Below are positions 35,654-45,062 of a stretch of 64,000 nt of DNA, in pieces. The notes under the pieces are model-generated. The model had not been told where the DNA came from. It did no database searches and saw nothing but the letters and a program-made list of their open reading frames with translations. Source of the stretch: Rhodococcus sp. OK302. GTDB taxonomy: Bacteria; Actinomycetota; Actinomycetes; Mycobacteriales; Mycobacteriaceae. Both the position numbers and the translations under genes were made by a program. Numbering within the stretch: position 1 is the stretch's first letter; the number at the start of each line of letters is the position of its first letter. The stretch spans positions 2,826,501-2,890,500 of the forward strand of contig NZ_NPJZ01000001.1 of NCBI RefSeq assembly GCF_002245895.1, read 5' to 3'.

Positions 35654-36739
35654 ATGAACGTACCGGTGTTGGACTCGATCCGTAGGGCGCCCAAAGTTCT
35701 ACTCCACGACCACCTCGACGGTGGCTTACGGCCGCAGACGGTTCTGGAACTTGCGGAACACTGTGGGTATCAGGATCTTCCCGCTCAGACTGCTCCGGAA
35801 CTCGCACACTGGTTCAGGACCGCAGCAGACAGCGGATCTCTCGAGTTGTACCTCGAAACCTTCGCGCACACCGTCGCTGTCATGCAGACGCCCGAAGGTT
35901 TGTCCCGGGTGGCACGCGAGTGCGCGGAGGATCTGGCCGATGACAACGTGGTGTACGCAGAAGTGCGGTTCGCGCCCGAACAACACCTCGAGCAAGGTCT
36001 GACTCTCGACGAGGTGGTCGAGCACGTACTCGAAGGATTTCGGGCCGGGGAGTCCGCTGCCCGCGCGGTGGGCCGGGAGATCCGGATCGGGTGTCTGCTG
36101 ACTGCGATGCGTCACGCGGCGCGTTCCCGGGAAATTGCCGAACTTGCCGTGCGGTTCCGGGACCGCGGTGTGGTGGGGTTCGACATTGCCGGCGCCGAAG
36201 CCGGGAATCCGCCGAGCCGCCACCTCGACGCCTTCGAGTACATGCGTGATGCCAACGCTCACTTCACGATCCATGCCGGTGAAGCCTTCGGATTGCCGTC
36301 GATTCACGAGGCTATTGCATTTTGTGGCGCCGACAGACTGGGGCACGGGGTGCGGATCGTCGACGATGTTTCTGCGGCAGACGACGGAAACCACAAACTC
36401 GGTAGGCTCGCGAACTACGTGCGCGACATGCGGATTCCGTTGGAATTGTGCCCGACGTCCAATGTTCAGACCGGAGTGGTCGCAGCGTTGGCCGACCATC
36501 CGTTCGGGCTGTTGGCCGACTTACGCTTCCGCGTCACCGTCAACACCGACAACCGACTCATGAGCGATACCAGCATGAGTCGGGAAATGGCGGCGTTGGT
36601 GGACACCTTCGGCTACGGCTGGGTCGACCTCGAGCGTTTCACGATCAACGCCATGAAATCAGCATTCCTGCCGTTCGATCAGCGGCTTGCTCTTATAGAC
36701 GACGTCATCAAGCCCGGTTACGCGGTGTTGGTCGGGTAA
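35654..36739 (+). CDS. add: Adenosine deaminase
   Basis: 361 residues. Zn-dependent TIM-barrel hydrolase that turns adenosine into inosine. Motifs: [12 protein letters not shown] (HxH metal ligands), THE HAGEAFG box (ITIHAGE-like: [10 protein letters not shown]), DRLGHG and VNTDN. Length and order are complete. With deoA, cdd, deoD and upp nearby, the region serves nucleoside salvage. Three 30-base repeats lie just after the stop. Confidence 0.95.
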   Translation: MNVPVLDSIRRAPKVLLHDHLDGGLRPQTVLELAEHCGYQDLPAQTAPELAHWFRTAADSGSLELYLETFAHTVAVMQTPEGLSRVARECAEDLADDNVVYAEVRFAPEQHLEQGLTLDEVVEHVLEGFRAGESAARAVGREIRIGCLLTAMRHAARSREIAELAVRFRDRGVVGFDIAGAEAGNPPSRHLDAFEYMRDANAHFTIHAGEAFGLPSIHEAIAFCGADRLGHGVRIVDDVSAADDGNHKLGRLANYVRDMRIPLELCPTSNVQTGVVAALADHPFGLLADLRFRVTVNTDNRLMSDTSMSREMAALVDTFGYGWVDLERFTINAMKSAFLPFDQRLALIDDVIKPGYAVLVG

Positions 36740-36750
36740 CCGGGCTTGAT

Positions 36751-36840
36751 AGGTAGATCAGGCCTTGCACACCTGACTGCGTGCAGATCAGGCCTTGCGC
36801 AGCCGACTGCTTGCAGGTCAGGCCTTGCGCAGTCGGGCTT
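36751..36840 (-). repeat. Three in-frame 30-base tandem copies of a gene 3' end
   Basis: Copies at 36751-36780, 36781-36810 and 36811-36840 share GATCAGGCCTTGC or GGTCAGGCCTTGC. On the minus strand the first copy met is the coding end (RLRKA then TGA); the next two repeat it in frame, ending in RLRKA-TGA and VCKA-TGA. Period is exactly ten codons. Confidence 0.88.
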
Positions 36841-38053
36841 CGAACTCGCGATCGAGAGTGCGCCAGGCTTCGGATTCGATGACGAACGGCGGGTTGGGTG
36901 CCATCCGTGAGGGGTCGGGATTGAGGAGGTACGAGACGTACCAGCCTAGTTCCGTGGAACCAGCCAACGCTGAGTCGACGGAGTCGTCGCTCGCGAATTC
37001 TGCTGCATCGGTGAACAATTCGACGGCCAGTTCGAGTTGCTCGGCGTCGACGGCCTCGGGGCCCTCAGCCAGGTCGTCGGCAATGCCGGGCAGCACGTAG
37101 ACGTTTTCGTCGGTGACCTCGATTTCGAGGGAACCGTCCACTGCAGCGTTCTGGATCTCGCCGTAGGTGGCAACCTGCGCCAGATCGTGTTCGTGGTTGT
37201 CGGCCAGGTACCGGGCGAGGCTGCGCTCGGACGTGAAGACCGTGATCAGTCCGTTCTGTCCGAGGAAGACTGCGCGATCATTCAGGTAGCAGCGCAGGGT
37301 GTAGAGCGTGTCGGCCGACGTGATGATGCGGACCGGGTCAACGCCGACGGACTCCCAGAAAGAGTCCTCGAAGTCGTCGTCGCCTTCATCTTCCTCGTCG
37401 AACTCTTCGTCTTCGCTTTCCTCGGCAACGTCGTCGGCATCGACGGTGTTCTCGGCAGCAGCGAGGAGTTCGGCTTCGGCAACAGCGACGGCGGCAGCAT
37501 CGACAGCGGGTGACGTGACCACGGTGTCGATGGCATCGAGCACCTTGTCCCAGTCCTTGGCGATGGCAGCCCCGACCTGATCCCACACTTCGAGACCTTC
37601 GCGGCCGTCGAATGTGCTGGCACCGGTGGCGAGTGCGCCCAGGATCGGGTGTCCGCTGAAGAATCGGATGACCGGATCGAGGTCGCAGACCTCACCGATG
37701 TTGCGGGCCATGTTCAGAGTCTCTTCGAGTTCTGCGACGACCAGCGATTCAGGGTCACCGGCAGCAAGCTCAGGCACACCGACAAAATCGAAGGTGAAGT
37801 TCTCTTCCGGTTCGAGTTCCGCTGCAGAGAGGCCGGATACGACACTCCACGCGGGGTGGTCGACCAAGTCGTTGTCGGTGTCGGTGCGGATGAATGCTGC
37901 GAGTTCGGCGACCGACGCGAACCCGTAGAGGTTTTCCTCGTGGCCGAGGAAAGCCTCCCACTCTTCGTCTCCCTCACGCCACCGTGGCGCCCACAAAGTG
38001 ACGAGGTCTCCGTTGGTGAGCCCGATTTCGATAGGGACGATGTCTCCAGCCAT
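36818..38053 (-). CDS. Conserved acidic protein of unknown function (Rv3311-like)
   Basis: 411 residues. N-terminus DIVPIEIGLTNGDLVTLWAP and LGHEENLYGFASVAELAAF; a very acidic middle (residues ~215-245, EESEDEEFDEEDEGDDDFED) and a second copy-like half with LYTLRCYLNDRAVFLGQ and FTSERSLARYLADNHEHDL. It is sometimes labelled 'primosomal protein' without basis. Position beside add and sdh matches mycobacterial Rv3311 as I remember. Start ATG 38053 is supported by TAGGCT seven bases upstream (38061-38066); a GTG at 38104 overlapping the previous stop is the alternative. 3' end is duplicated. Confidence 0.85.
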   Translation of the reverse strand: MAGDIVPIEIGLTNGDLVTLWAPRWREGDEEWEAFLGHEENLYGFASVAELAAFIRTDTDNDLVDHPAWSVVSGLSAAELEPEENFTFDFVGVPELAAGDPESLVVAELEETLNMARNIGEVCDLDPVIRFFSGHPILGALATGASTFDGREGLEVWDQVGAAIAKDWDKVLDAIDTVVTSPAVDAAAVAVAEAELLAAAENTVDADDVAEESEDEEFDEEDEGDDDFEDSFWESVGVDPVRIITSADTLYTLRCYLNDRAVFLGQNGLITVFTSERSLARYLADNHEHDLAQVATYGEIQNAAVDGSLEIEVTDENVYVLPGIADDLAEGPEAVDAEQLELAVELFTDAAEFASDDSVDSALAGSTELGWYVSYLLNPDPSRMAPNPPFVIESEAWRTLDREFEARLRKA

Positions 38054-38060
38054 GGGCGGA

Positions 38061-38066
38061 AGCCTA
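38061..38066 (-). promoter_or_regulatory. -10 TAGGCT of a leaderless message
   Basis: Seven bases before ATG 38053 on the minus strand, no ribosome binding site between. Confidence 0.45.
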
Positions 38067-38100
38067 TCCATCGAACCGCCGTAGGCATAGCGCGGGTAGC

Positions 38101-38400
38101 TCACACCTCGCCGAGTGAGCTGTGGAGCCGACTGATGAGGCGCTCGCGTTCGATCCCGCTGCGGTGAACAGCTTGGTGGATGGTGGCAATCGTCAGAGCG
38201 GCCACTGCGCGGGAGTCCATCGTCGTCACCGCATCCGTGATTGTCAGTCCAACAAGCGTTCCGGTGCCGTTCACGCAGGCCACGACGGTGCCGTCGGCAC
38301 TGGACGCGGTTGTTCGGATCGCGTCGACGTCACCCACCGCGTCTTGCATGAGCCCACACTGACTTTTGGCGCGTTCCATGATTCTGTCCATCTCGTTCAT
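38101..38400 (-). CDS. YbaB/EbfC-like small protein of the T7SS-like cassette
   Basis: 99 residues. N-terminal helix MDRIMERAKSQ, then a beta-strand pattern GTVVACVNGTGTLVGLTITD resembling YbaB/EbfC nucleoid-associated proteins, then a helix. Mycobacterial ESX loci (EspL family) encode proteins of this form, probably chaperone-like. ATG 38400 overlaps the stop of the preceding gene (ATGA). Last of four coupled genes. Confidence 0.75.
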   Translation of the reverse strand: MNEMDRIMERAKSQCGLMQDAVGDVDAIRTTASSADGTVVACVNGTGTLVGLTITDAVTTMDSRAVAALTIATIHQAVHRSGIERERLISRLHSSLGEV

Positions 38401-38744
38401 ATCGCACGCATCCATGTTGTCGGGGCATCGGCAGCTTGTTCTGCGGCGTCCTGGGCCTCGGCGAGTTGCTCTCGGGTAGCGAGTCCGAGGGCGGTCAATA
38501 TGGCGTCGGGAACGCCGCTTCCTTCCAACTCGATGCGGTGACGGGCACCGGCCTCGAGTCCGGCTCGATTCGCGAGAGCCAGGATGTTCCGAGCCAGATG
38601 AGACCCGCCGTACCGCAGTTCGTCCTGGTGGATGCGGAGGTCGATCGGAACGGCTTGCTCGGTAGCTCGAAGGGCAATGGTGCCGCTGCGATTTGCGGCA
38701 ACGGCAGTGATGGCGGTTGGCTGATGTTGCGGTGGATTCTGCAT
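38397..38744 (-). CDS. Small protein of unknown function, T7SS-like cassette
   Basis: 115 residues, no signal peptide or membrane segment. A Gln/Pro N-terminus is followed by VPIDLRIHQDELRYGGSHLA and a helix-rich end with REQLAEAQDAAEQAADAPT. It does not match a family I can name, though its place between an NlpC/P60 gene and a YbaB-like gene is typical of ESX-associated small proteins. Starts eight bases after the NlpC/P60 stop; its own stop overlaps the next start. Confidence 0.7.
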   Translation of the reverse strand: MQNPPQHQPTAITAVAANRSGTIALRATEQAVPIDLRIHQDELRYGGSHLARNILALANRAGLEAGARHRIELEGSGVPDAILTALGLATREQLAEAQDAAEQAADAPTTWMRAI

Positions 38745-38752
38745 GTTCCTAC

Positions 38753-39730
38753 TTATTCGGTCGGTCGGTAGAAGCCGTGAAAGCCCATGCCGATGTTGGA
38801 AGTTCGAACCGGACTGACGCTCACGGGGTCGCCTGCTTCGACCATCTGGCCGTTGCCGATCACCATGGCGACGTGACCGTCCCAGACTGCGAGGTCACCG
38901 GGCAGGAGATTGTTCTGATCGACTGGACTGCCGATGCTCTGTTCCTGCGCCAGCCTCGGAATGTCGATTCCGGCTTGGCCGTACGCCCATTGCGTCAGCC
39001 CGCTGCAATCCAGGCCGACGCCCGGTGTCGTGCCGCCCCAGGCGTACGGAACGCCCTGTTGAGTGAGGGCATTGCGTACCGCGGCGGCAGCTTCGGCGTT
39101 GGGGGCCGAGGCAACGGTTCCGTCGGGAAGGTCGATTTGGAGCCCGGCATCCGAACTTCGCGACGCCATGACGGCGTCTGAAGTCGACACGCTTGGTCCG
39201 GTTCCCGGTACAGCGTCGGGAATCGCTACCGACGGAACCATCTCGGACATCTTGTCGGTGGATCCGGCGAGGTCGCCGCGCATCCTCTCGACGACCGAAA
39301 TCGCTCGACCGAGATGTTCGAATGCGGCCGAAACAAGCATCAACTGGCCGGGCGGGGTCATCAAGGACGGTCCGGCTTGCACTGCGAGCGTGAGAAACGA
39401 CTGAAGGATGTTGTTCAGTTCGTTGACACCGGACGACACCGTTGTTGTTGCTTCGTCGACAATTCCGGCTATCGAAGTCCCACGATCGGTCAGGGCGCGA
39501 GTGGATGCCTGCGTCTGCTCGGTAATCGTGCTCGCTGCAGTCATTCCGGCAGTGGATGTTCCGCCGCCGGCAAGTTCGCCGAGCGCAGCCGAGCCCAATT
39601 GGTAGGCGATTTCCAGGACGTCCGACGCGATGCGGATTCCGACATCGGGGCCGTTCGAATCCGTAACTCCACTTCCGAGCGTCTGCAACAGGTCGATGAT
39701 CGGCCGGGCCAGAGCGTCGACGGGGATCAT
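38753..39730 (-). CDS. NlpC/P60 endopeptidase with WXG/LXG-like helical N-terminus
   Basis: 325 residues. Residues 1-165 are helical with no signal peptide, resembling LXG/WXG-type secretion domains. A linker (~166-210) leads to an NlpC/P60 domain (~212-323): GVPYAWGGTTPGVGLDCSGL with nucleophile Cys242, then GDLAVWDGHVAMVIG with His286. Such enzymes cut D-Glu-mDAP bonds in peptidoglycan. ATG 39730 overlaps the previous stop. Lack of a Sec signal plus its neighbours suggests export by a type VII system (inference). Confidence 0.85.
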   Translation of the reverse strand: MIPVDALARPIIDLLQTLGSGVTDSNGPDVGIRIASDVLEIAYQLGSAALGELAGGGTSTAGMTAASTITEQTQASTRALTDRGTSIAGIVDEATTTVSSGVNELNNILQSFLTLAVQAGPSLMTPPGQLMLVSAAFEHLGRAISVVERMRGDLAGSTDKMSEMVPSVAIPDAVPGTGPSVSTSDAVMASRSSDAGLQIDLPDGTVASAPNAEAAAAVRNALTQQGVPYAWGGTTPGVGLDCSGLTQWAYGQAGIDIPRLAQEQSIGSPVDQNNLLPGDLAVWDGHVAMVIGNGQMVEAGDPVSVSPVRTSNIGMGFHGFYRPTE

Positions 39731-40041
39731 GTTCGCGCCGCATCTGCGATGGTCCGGCGGACTGTTTCGTCGGTTCCTCGGTAGAGGTCATGGGCGTCGA
39801 ATGTGGCTGCCGAGACGCTGGAAATGACGACACCGAGCCGGTCGAGGTCGTCGACGTGAGTCCGTTGCGCGTCCCCCGTGACACGAACGAAGTCTTCGGC
39901 GATCAACCCCAGGACTGCATTGAGTCCGCTGTGGTTGTTGCGGGCTGCGTCGGCCCGTGCCTGAGCAATGGTGTCGGCGACGACGCCCAGTCGTGAGCCG
40001 AACTCTGAAATATCCTCGGTACGAGCTACAAAATTGTCCAA
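39727..40041 (-). CDS. EspC-like T7SS-associated small protein
   Basis: 104 residues from TTG 40041, chosen because GGGGGAAGAGAAG directly precedes it; the longer frame to 40233 runs into upp. All-helical, with [20 protein letters not shown] and, near the C-terminus, YRGTD (residues 87-91), which fits the YxxxD/E type VII export signal, with a His three residues before the Tyr. WXG itself is absent. It heads a four-gene coupled unit and may be the secreted partner of the NlpC/P60 enzyme. Confidence 0.75.
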   Translation of the reverse strand: MDNFVARTEDISEFGSRLGVVADTIAQARADAARNNHSGLNAVLGLIAEDFVRVTGDAQRTHVDDLDRLGVVISSVSAATFDAHDLYRGTDETVRRTIADAART

Positions 40042-40113
40042 CTTCTCTTCCCCCCGGTTGCGCTTGTCTCCCTTTCTTGGACGCCGCACAAGCGCTGTCG
40101 GTTCCCGAGCAAC

Positions 40114-40119
40114 TATCCT
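40114..40119 (+). promoter_or_regulatory. -10 TATCCT of leaderless upp
   Basis: Seven bases before ATG 40127 with no Shine-Dalgarno. Confidence 0.5.
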
Positions 40120-40126
40120 TCTAGTC

Positions 40127-40750
40127 ATGCAAACGCACGTGGTCGACCATCCGCTGGCAGCGGCCCTCCTGACGACAATGCGTGATGCGCGCAGCGACAA
40201 CTCGACATTCCGGTCGGCCCTGCGTCGACTCACTCACATGCTTGTCTACGAGGCAATGCGCGACGCCGAGGTCGAGGAATTCCCCGTTGACACTCCGGTC
40301 GCAGCGACGACGGGTATCCGTCTGGCGAAGCCTCCGCTGCTGGTACCGGTCCTTCGTGCGGGTCTGGGCATGGTCGAGCAGGCCAGTTCGTTGATTCCGT
40401 CGGCTGGTGTCGGCTTTGTCGGTATGGCGCGAGACGAAGTCACCCATGAGCCGGTGCCCTACTTGGAATCGTTGCCTGCGGACCTGTCGGGCATCCCGGT
40501 ATTTGTTCTCGACCCGATGCTGGCGACCGGCGGATCGATGGTGCACACGATCGACCTCCTCGTCGCTCGCGGCGCTACCGACGTGACGGCGGTGTGTGTC
40601 GTCGCGGCGCCGCGCGGTGTCGACGCTCTGGCTGCGTCGGGCCATCCTGTGCGTCTGGTTTTGGCCAGTATCGATGACGGACTGGACGAGAACGCCTTCA
40701 TCGTTCCGGGCCTTGGTGATGCGGGCGATCGGCAGTTCGGACCGCGCTGA
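40127..40750 (+). CDS. upp: Uracil phosphoribosyltransferase
   Basis: 207 residues. It makes UMP from uracil and PRPP. Motifs: [13 protein letters not shown], the PRPP loop [14 protein letters not shown] and the uracil site [15 protein letters not shown] at the C-terminus. Length is standard. The recognisable protein starts at ATG 40127, backed by the leaderless promoter; the open frame before it overlaps the EspC-like gene. Confidence 0.97.
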   Translation: MQTHVVDHPLAAALLTTMRDARSDNSTFRSALRRLTHMLVYEAMRDAEVEEFPVDTPVAATTGIRLAKPPLLVPVLRAGLGMVEQASSLIPSAGVGFVGMARDEVTHEPVPYLESLPADLSGIPVFVLDPMLATGGSMVHTIDLLVARGATDVTAVCVVAAPRGVDALAASGHPVRLVLASIDDGLDENAFIVPGLGDAGDRQFGPR

Positions 40751-40760
40751 GCGACTTGTT

Positions 40761-42341
40761 CTACAGATTCATTGCGAAGGCCCGGAGCTTGTCAGCCCGG
40801 GCCTTTGCTGCTGCCTGGGCTTGGGCGAGTTCGCTGCGATTGTTCACCGGAATCACGACTTCGAGATAAACCTTGAGTTTCGGCTCGGTTCCGGACGGGC
40901 GGACGACGACGCGCGTCGTAGCTCCGGTGAACACGATCGCGTCGGTGTGGCGGGGCGATTCGTCGAGGGAAAGGTCTTCGGCGACAACCTTTTCGCCGGC
41001 AAGTTCGACCGGCGGGTTGGCTCGTAGCCGGCTCATCCTTGCGCTGATGTCAGCCACTCGGCGCGATACCTGGTCCCCGTGGTGATAGCCGAATTCGAGG
41101 GCGTAATCGCCCAGTACATCGATCAATGTTCTGTTGGTTTCGGCAAGCGTGGCAACCAGATCGGAGACAAGAACGGCCGCGGAAATGCCGTCCTTGTCTC
41201 GGACGACGTCGGGGTCGACGCAGTGTCCGATGGCCTCTTCGTAGGCGTAGACGAGGCCGTCGCCGGCTCGGGTCAGCCATTTGAATCCGGTGAGGGTGCT
41301 CGCGAACCGCGCTCCGCGCGTCGGTGCGAGCTTCGACAGGAGTGTCGACGACACAATTGTTGTTGCTACCAAGGAGTTTGGTGGTGCTGTGGCGAGGACA
41401 TGATCGGCGAGGAGTATTCCGGTTTCATCCCCGCTGAGCATCCGCCATCCCTCGCCGTCTCGGATCCCGACGGCGCAGCGGTCGGCGTCGGGATCGAGGG
41501 CGATCGCGAGGTCGGCGTTCACCTGTTCGGCGAGGGCCAACACAGCATCGGCTGCACCGGGTTCTTCGGGATTGGGAAATGCGACGGTCGGGAAATTCGG
41601 ATCGGGATCGAATTGTTCTGCTACGACGTGTATGTCGGTGAATCCGGCCGCGTGAAGTGCCGAAAGCGCAGTTTCCCCGCCGACGCCGTGCAAGGGCGTG
41701 ATCGCGATGCGGATGTTGCGGGCATGACCGTGGGGAAGCGTCGCAACGCGGCTGATGTACTGCTCTACCAGGGAATTGTCGACGGGTGATACTGCAGTTC
41801 TCGGCACGTCCGACGCACCGCCGATCCGAGCGATTGCACTTTCGATCTCGCGGTCGGCCGGTGAAACAAGCTGGGATCCGCCGTCGAGATACACCTTGTA
41901 ACCGTTGTCTGCCGCCGGGTTGTGCGAGGCGGTGATCTGGATTCCGGCGGAGGCTCCGAGCCGTCGGACCGCAAATGCCACAACGGGAGTGGGAAGCGGA
42001 CGGGGGAGGAGTATCACCTCGAATCCGGCTGCGGTGAGGACTTCGGCTGCAGCGGTAGCGAATGCCTCGGAACCGCGGCGGGCGTCGCGGCCGACGACGA
42101 CGCGGGATCCGCCGTGGCCGTGCGCGCCCAGCCACGCTCCGAGTCCGGCGGTGGTGCGAATGACGACGGCAAGGTTCATGCCGTGGGGGCCGGCGCGTAC
42201 CGGCCCACGTAATCCGGCCGTGCCAAATGTCAACGGCGACAAAAAACGTTCGGCTAGTTCAGGTTCCGACAATCTTTCCAGTTCTGCCCGGCTGGCCGGA
42301 TCGGGATCCGAGTTGATCCAGTCCTGTACAGCCTGGTTCAC
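40761..42341 (-). CDS. pmmB: Phosphohexomutase (PmmB/phosphoglucomutase-like)
   Basis: 526 residues, four alpha-D-phosphohexomutase domains. FGTAGLRGP at the start, phosphoserine loop [17 protein letters not shown], Mg loop [10 protein letters not shown], sugar loop YEEAIGH and phosphate loop [14 protein letters not shown]. It probably moves phosphate between C1 and C6 (or C5) of hexoses or pentoses; next to deoD, a phosphopentomutase role in salvage is plausible. GTG 42341 overlaps the deoD stop (GTGA), so they form an operon. Confidence 0.93.
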   Translation of the reverse strand: MNQAVQDWINSDPDPASRAELERLSEPELAERFLSPLTFGTAGLRGPVRAGPHGMNLAVVIRTTAGLGAWLGAHGHGGSRVVVGRDARRGSEAFATAAAEVLTAAGFEVILLPRPLPTPVVAFAVRRLGASAGIQITASHNPAADNGYKVYLDGGSQLVSPADREIESAIARIGGASDVPRTAVSPVDNSLVEQYISRVATLPHGHARNIRIAITPLHGVGGETALSALHAAGFTDIHVVAEQFDPDPNFPTVAFPNPEEPGAADAVLALAEQVNADLAIALDPDADRCAVGIRDGEGWRMLSGDETGILLADHVLATAPPNSLVATTIVSSTLLSKLAPTRGARFASTLTGFKWLTRAGDGLVYAYEEAIGHCVDPDVVRDKDGISAAVLVSDLVATLAETNRTLIDVLGDYALEFGYHHGDQVSRRVADISARMSRLRANPPVELAGEKVVAEDLSLDESPRHTDAIVFTGATTRVVVRPSGTEPKLKVYLEVVIPVNNRSELAQAQAAAKARADKLRAFAMNL

Positions 42342-43123
42342 AGTTCACTGACCAATTGGTGCAGCAGCTTTCCCACTCGGGCGGCAGATGCCTTGCCGGC
42401 GGCCAGCACTTCTTGATGGTCGAGGGGAGCTCCGGTGATTCCGGCGGCGAGGTTGGTAACCATGGATATTCCGAGAACCCGCGCCCCGAGTGCGCGGGCC
42501 GCGATTGTTTCGTGAACCGTCGACATGCCCACAAGGTCGGCGCCGAGTGTGCGCAGCATTCGGATTTCGGCCGGGGTTTCGTAGTGCGGACCGGGAAGTC
42601 CGGCGTACACACCGTCGGCAAGATCGGGATCGATGGACCGTGCCAAGTCGCGAAGTTCGGGGGAGTAGGCGTCGACGAGGTCGACAAATTCCGCTCCGAC
42701 CAACGGTGATCGGGCGGTCAGGTTGAGGTGGTCACTGATCAGAACGGGCTGTCCGACGGTGTAGTCCTCCCGGATTCCGCCGGCCGCATTGGTCAAGATG
42801 ACCGTGTCGACGCCGGCAGCAATTGCGGTGCGGACGGGGTGAACGACGACGCCGAGGTCGTGGCCCTCGTACGCGTGCGCGCGCCCGAGGAGGAGTAGCA
42901 CGTTGGTGTTGCCGACGGTGACCGTGCGAATGGTGCCGACGTGGCCCAGAGCGGACGGCGGAGCAAAGCCGGGCAGATCGGCCATCGACACTTCGGCGGT
43001 GGGTTCACCGAACTGGTCGGCCGCGTCGGTCCATCCGGATCCGAGGACCACGGCGACGGTCGGCGACGGGCTTCCCGTCATGGCGGACAGAGCGGCGGCA
43101 GCGGCTTCGGCGATCGTTCCCAT
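42338..43123 (-). CDS. deoD: Purine nucleoside phosphorylase
   Basis: 261 residues of the trimeric PNP class: [14 protein letters not shown], the [14 protein letters not shown] phosphate/ribose region, [33 protein letters not shown] and [12 protein letters not shown]. It phosphorolyses inosine and guanosine. Start ATG 43123 is fixed by TAGGGT seven bases upstream; the longer frame to 43192 crosses the divergent gene's promoter. Followed by pmmB in a coupled pair. Confidence 0.95.
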   Translation of the reverse strand: MGTIAEAAAAALSAMTGSPSPTVAVVLGSGWTDAADQFGEPTAEVSMADLPGFAPPSALGHVGTIRTVTVGNTNVLLLLGRAHAYEGHDLGVVVHPVRTAIAAGVDTVILTNAAGGIREDYTVGQPVLISDHLNLTARSPLVGAEFVDLVDAYSPELRDLARSIDPDLADGVYAGLPGPHYETPAEIRMLRTLGADLVGMSTVHETIAARALGARVLGISMVTNLAAGITGAPLDHQEVLAAGKASAARVGKLLHQLVSEL

Positions 43124-43130
43124 GTGAGCA

Positions 43131-43183
43131 ACCCTACTGGCGAGTCGGGTCGGTTCGTAGAGTGTGCGCTGGGGCGTTAGTCT
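43131..43183. promoter_or_regulatory. Divergent leaderless promoters of deoD and the hydratase gene
   Basis: Minus strand: TAGGGT at 43131-43136, seven bases before ATG 43123. Plus strand: TAGTCT at 43178-43183, seven bases before ATG 43191. Both messages should lack a 5' leader, sharing only 67 bases of regulatory DNA. Confidence 0.5.
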
Positions 43184-43190
43184 CCCATCC

Positions 43191-43889
43191 ATGCCTTATC
43201 TCGAACGCGACGGCGACGTATTCATCCTGTACCTCGGCAACGAGGGCGAAACGGACAACGAGAACCGCTTCAGTCCCGAGTGGATCGACGCGGTGCACAG
43301 CAAACTCGACGAGGTCGAGGCTCATGAGGGCCCGGCTGCGCTGGTGACCACGGCAACAGGCAAATTTTACACGAACGGCCTGGACACGACGTGGATCTTC
43401 TCCAATGCCGACGGTCTGCCGGGGTACCTGGACAAGGTGCACACCCTCTACAGCCGTCTACTGGCCTTCCCGATGGCAACTGTGGCCGCAGTCCAGGGTC
43501 ATGCCTTCGGTGCCGGTGCAATGTTCGCGACGGCTCACGATTTCCAGATCATGCGCAGCGATCGCGGTTTCTACTGCTTGCCCGAGGTCAGCTTGAACAT
43601 GCCGTTCACCGTGGGAATGTCCGCGCTCCTCAACGGCCGCCTACCCAAGCAGACCGCGGTCGAGGCCATGACGACTGGCCGTCGTTTCGGAGGCGTCGAC
43701 GCGCTCGCCGCCGGAATTGTGCAGGAGACCGTGGACGGTGATGCGGTGCTCGCGGCAGCTGTTGCCAAGGCTGCTGCGCTGACCGCGACGCACGGGAAGA
43801 ACCTGGCAGGAATCAAGGCCGGAATTCATCGTGACGTGTTGGCTGATCTTGGACGGGTGACTGACAAGAGCAACTTCTCGTTCGGGTGA
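43191..43889 (+). CDS. Enoyl-CoA hydratase/isomerase family protein
   Basis: 232 residues of the crotonase fold. It has [14 protein letters not shown] (first oxyanion strand), [20 protein letters not shown] (second oxyanion loop) and [20 protein letters not shown]. The usual catalytic glutamates are not both evident: the segment after the oxyanion loop carries LPEV, one possible acid. It may be an isomerase or another crotonase member rather than a true hydratase. Start ATG 43191 is set by the leaderless promoter. Confidence 0.88.
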   Translation: MPYLERDGDVFILYLGNEGETDNENRFSPEWIDAVHSKLDEVEAHEGPAALVTTATGKFYTNGLDTTWIFSNADGLPGYLDKVHTLYSRLLAFPMATVAAVQGHAFGAGAMFATAHDFQIMRSDRGFYCLPEVSLNMPFTVGMSALLNGRLPKQTAVEAMTTGRRFGGVDALAAGIVQETVDGDAVLAAAVAKAAALTATHGKNLAGIKAGIHRDVLADLGRVTDKSNFSFG

Positions 43890-43901
43890 GACAATGATCC
43901 G

Positions 43902-45062
43902 GTGAATCACAATGTCGACGGTGCAGTCAGGTCTGTGGAGACCGATCTGATTGCGCTGTCGCATTCGATTCACAGCGATCCGGAGCTTGCGTTCGAGGAA
44001 TTCCGCAGCTCAGCCAAAGTTTCCGAACTATTGGGGCAGCACGGCTTTGCGATCACACGGGGCATCGCCGATCTTCCGACTGCTTTCGACGCGACCTACG
44101 GCAGCGGCGAGTTGGTTATCGCGATTTGTGCCGAGTACGACGCTCTTCCGGAAATCGGTCATGCCTGTGGGCACAACATCATTGCGGCCGCCGCTGTCGG
44201 TGCCGGTATCGCGTTGGCGTCTGTTGCCGATCAACTCGATATCACCGTCCGAGTGATCGGAACCCCGGCCGAGGAAACCGGTGGGGGCAAGGTGCTGATG
44301 CTCGAGCGTGGTGTATTCGACGGAGTGGGTGCGGCGATGATGGTGCATCCGGGGCCCATCGATATCGTCGGCGCTACGTCCCTGGCGCTCTCGGATATTG
44401 CGGTCAACTATTTCGGTCGCGAAGCCCATGCGTCGGCAGCGCCGGAATTCGGACTCAATGCAGCGGACGCCGCGACCCTCGCGCAGGTGGCGGTTGGCCT
44501 GCTGCGTCAGCACCTTCTGCCGGGGCAGCAGATTCACGGCATCGTCAGCGACGGCGGCGCTGCTCCGAACATTGTTCCGGCGCGCTCGGAATTGTTGTAC
44601 TACCTACGCGCGGAGACAGCGGAGTCTCTGGAAAATCTGTCCGAGCGTGCGGAGGCCTGTTTTGCTGCCGGGGCCTTGGGTACCGGCTGCACACACGAAA
44701 TCCGCACGGTATCCCCGACATACACGGAACTGACACCCGACCCGTGGCTGGCGGATGTGTACCGCGAGCAGATCGCAGATCTGGGACGGGTGCCGTTGGC
44801 GCTCGAATGGGAACGCTCGCGTCCGCTCGGCAGTACCGACATGGGTAATGTCACCAACGTGATTCCAGGAATTCACCCGGTTATCGGTTTGGATTCTGCT
44901 GGGGCAGTGACGCATCAACCGGAGTTCGCCGCGGCCTGTGTCACGGAATCTGCTGATCGCGCCGTCATCGACGGCGCAATCGCATTGGCCCGCACTGCTG
45001 TCCGGGTAGCGTCCGATCCATCGGAACGCGCCCGCTTGTTGGAAGGAGTAGATCGCCGGTGA
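43902..45062 (+). CDS. M20-family amidohydrolase (AmiB-like)
   Basis: 386 residues of the M20D peptidase/aminoacylase family with two metal ions. Seen: AEYDALPEIGHACGHN (metal ligands), GTPAEETGGGKVLM (catalytic Glu), MVHPG and a lid domain around 170-280. The lid motif YFGREAHASAAPE includes the dimer-side His. The GTG start has GACAAT six bases upstream, a variant -10. Pairs with a second M20 gene downstream through a GTGA overlap; mycobacteria keep the same pair as amiB1-amiA1 by my recollection. Substrate unknown (N-acyl amino acids likely). Confidence 0.9.
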   Translation: MNHNVDGAVRSVETDLIALSHSIHSDPELAFEEFRSSAKVSELLGQHGFAITRGIADLPTAFDATYGSGELVIAICAEYDALPEIGHACGHNIIAAAAVGAGIALASVADQLDITVRVIGTPAEETGGGKVLMLERGVFDGVGAAMMVHPGPIDIVGATSLALSDIAVNYFGREAHASAAPEFGLNAADAATLAQVAVGLLRQHLLPGQQIHGIVSDGGAAPNIVPARSELLYYLRAETAESLENLSERAEACFAAGALGTGCTHEIRTVSPTYTELTPDPWLADVYREQIADLGRVPLALEWERSRPLGSTDMGNVTNVIPGIHPVIGLDSAGAVTHQPEFAAACVTESADRAVIDGAIALARTAVRVASDPSERARLLEGVDRR

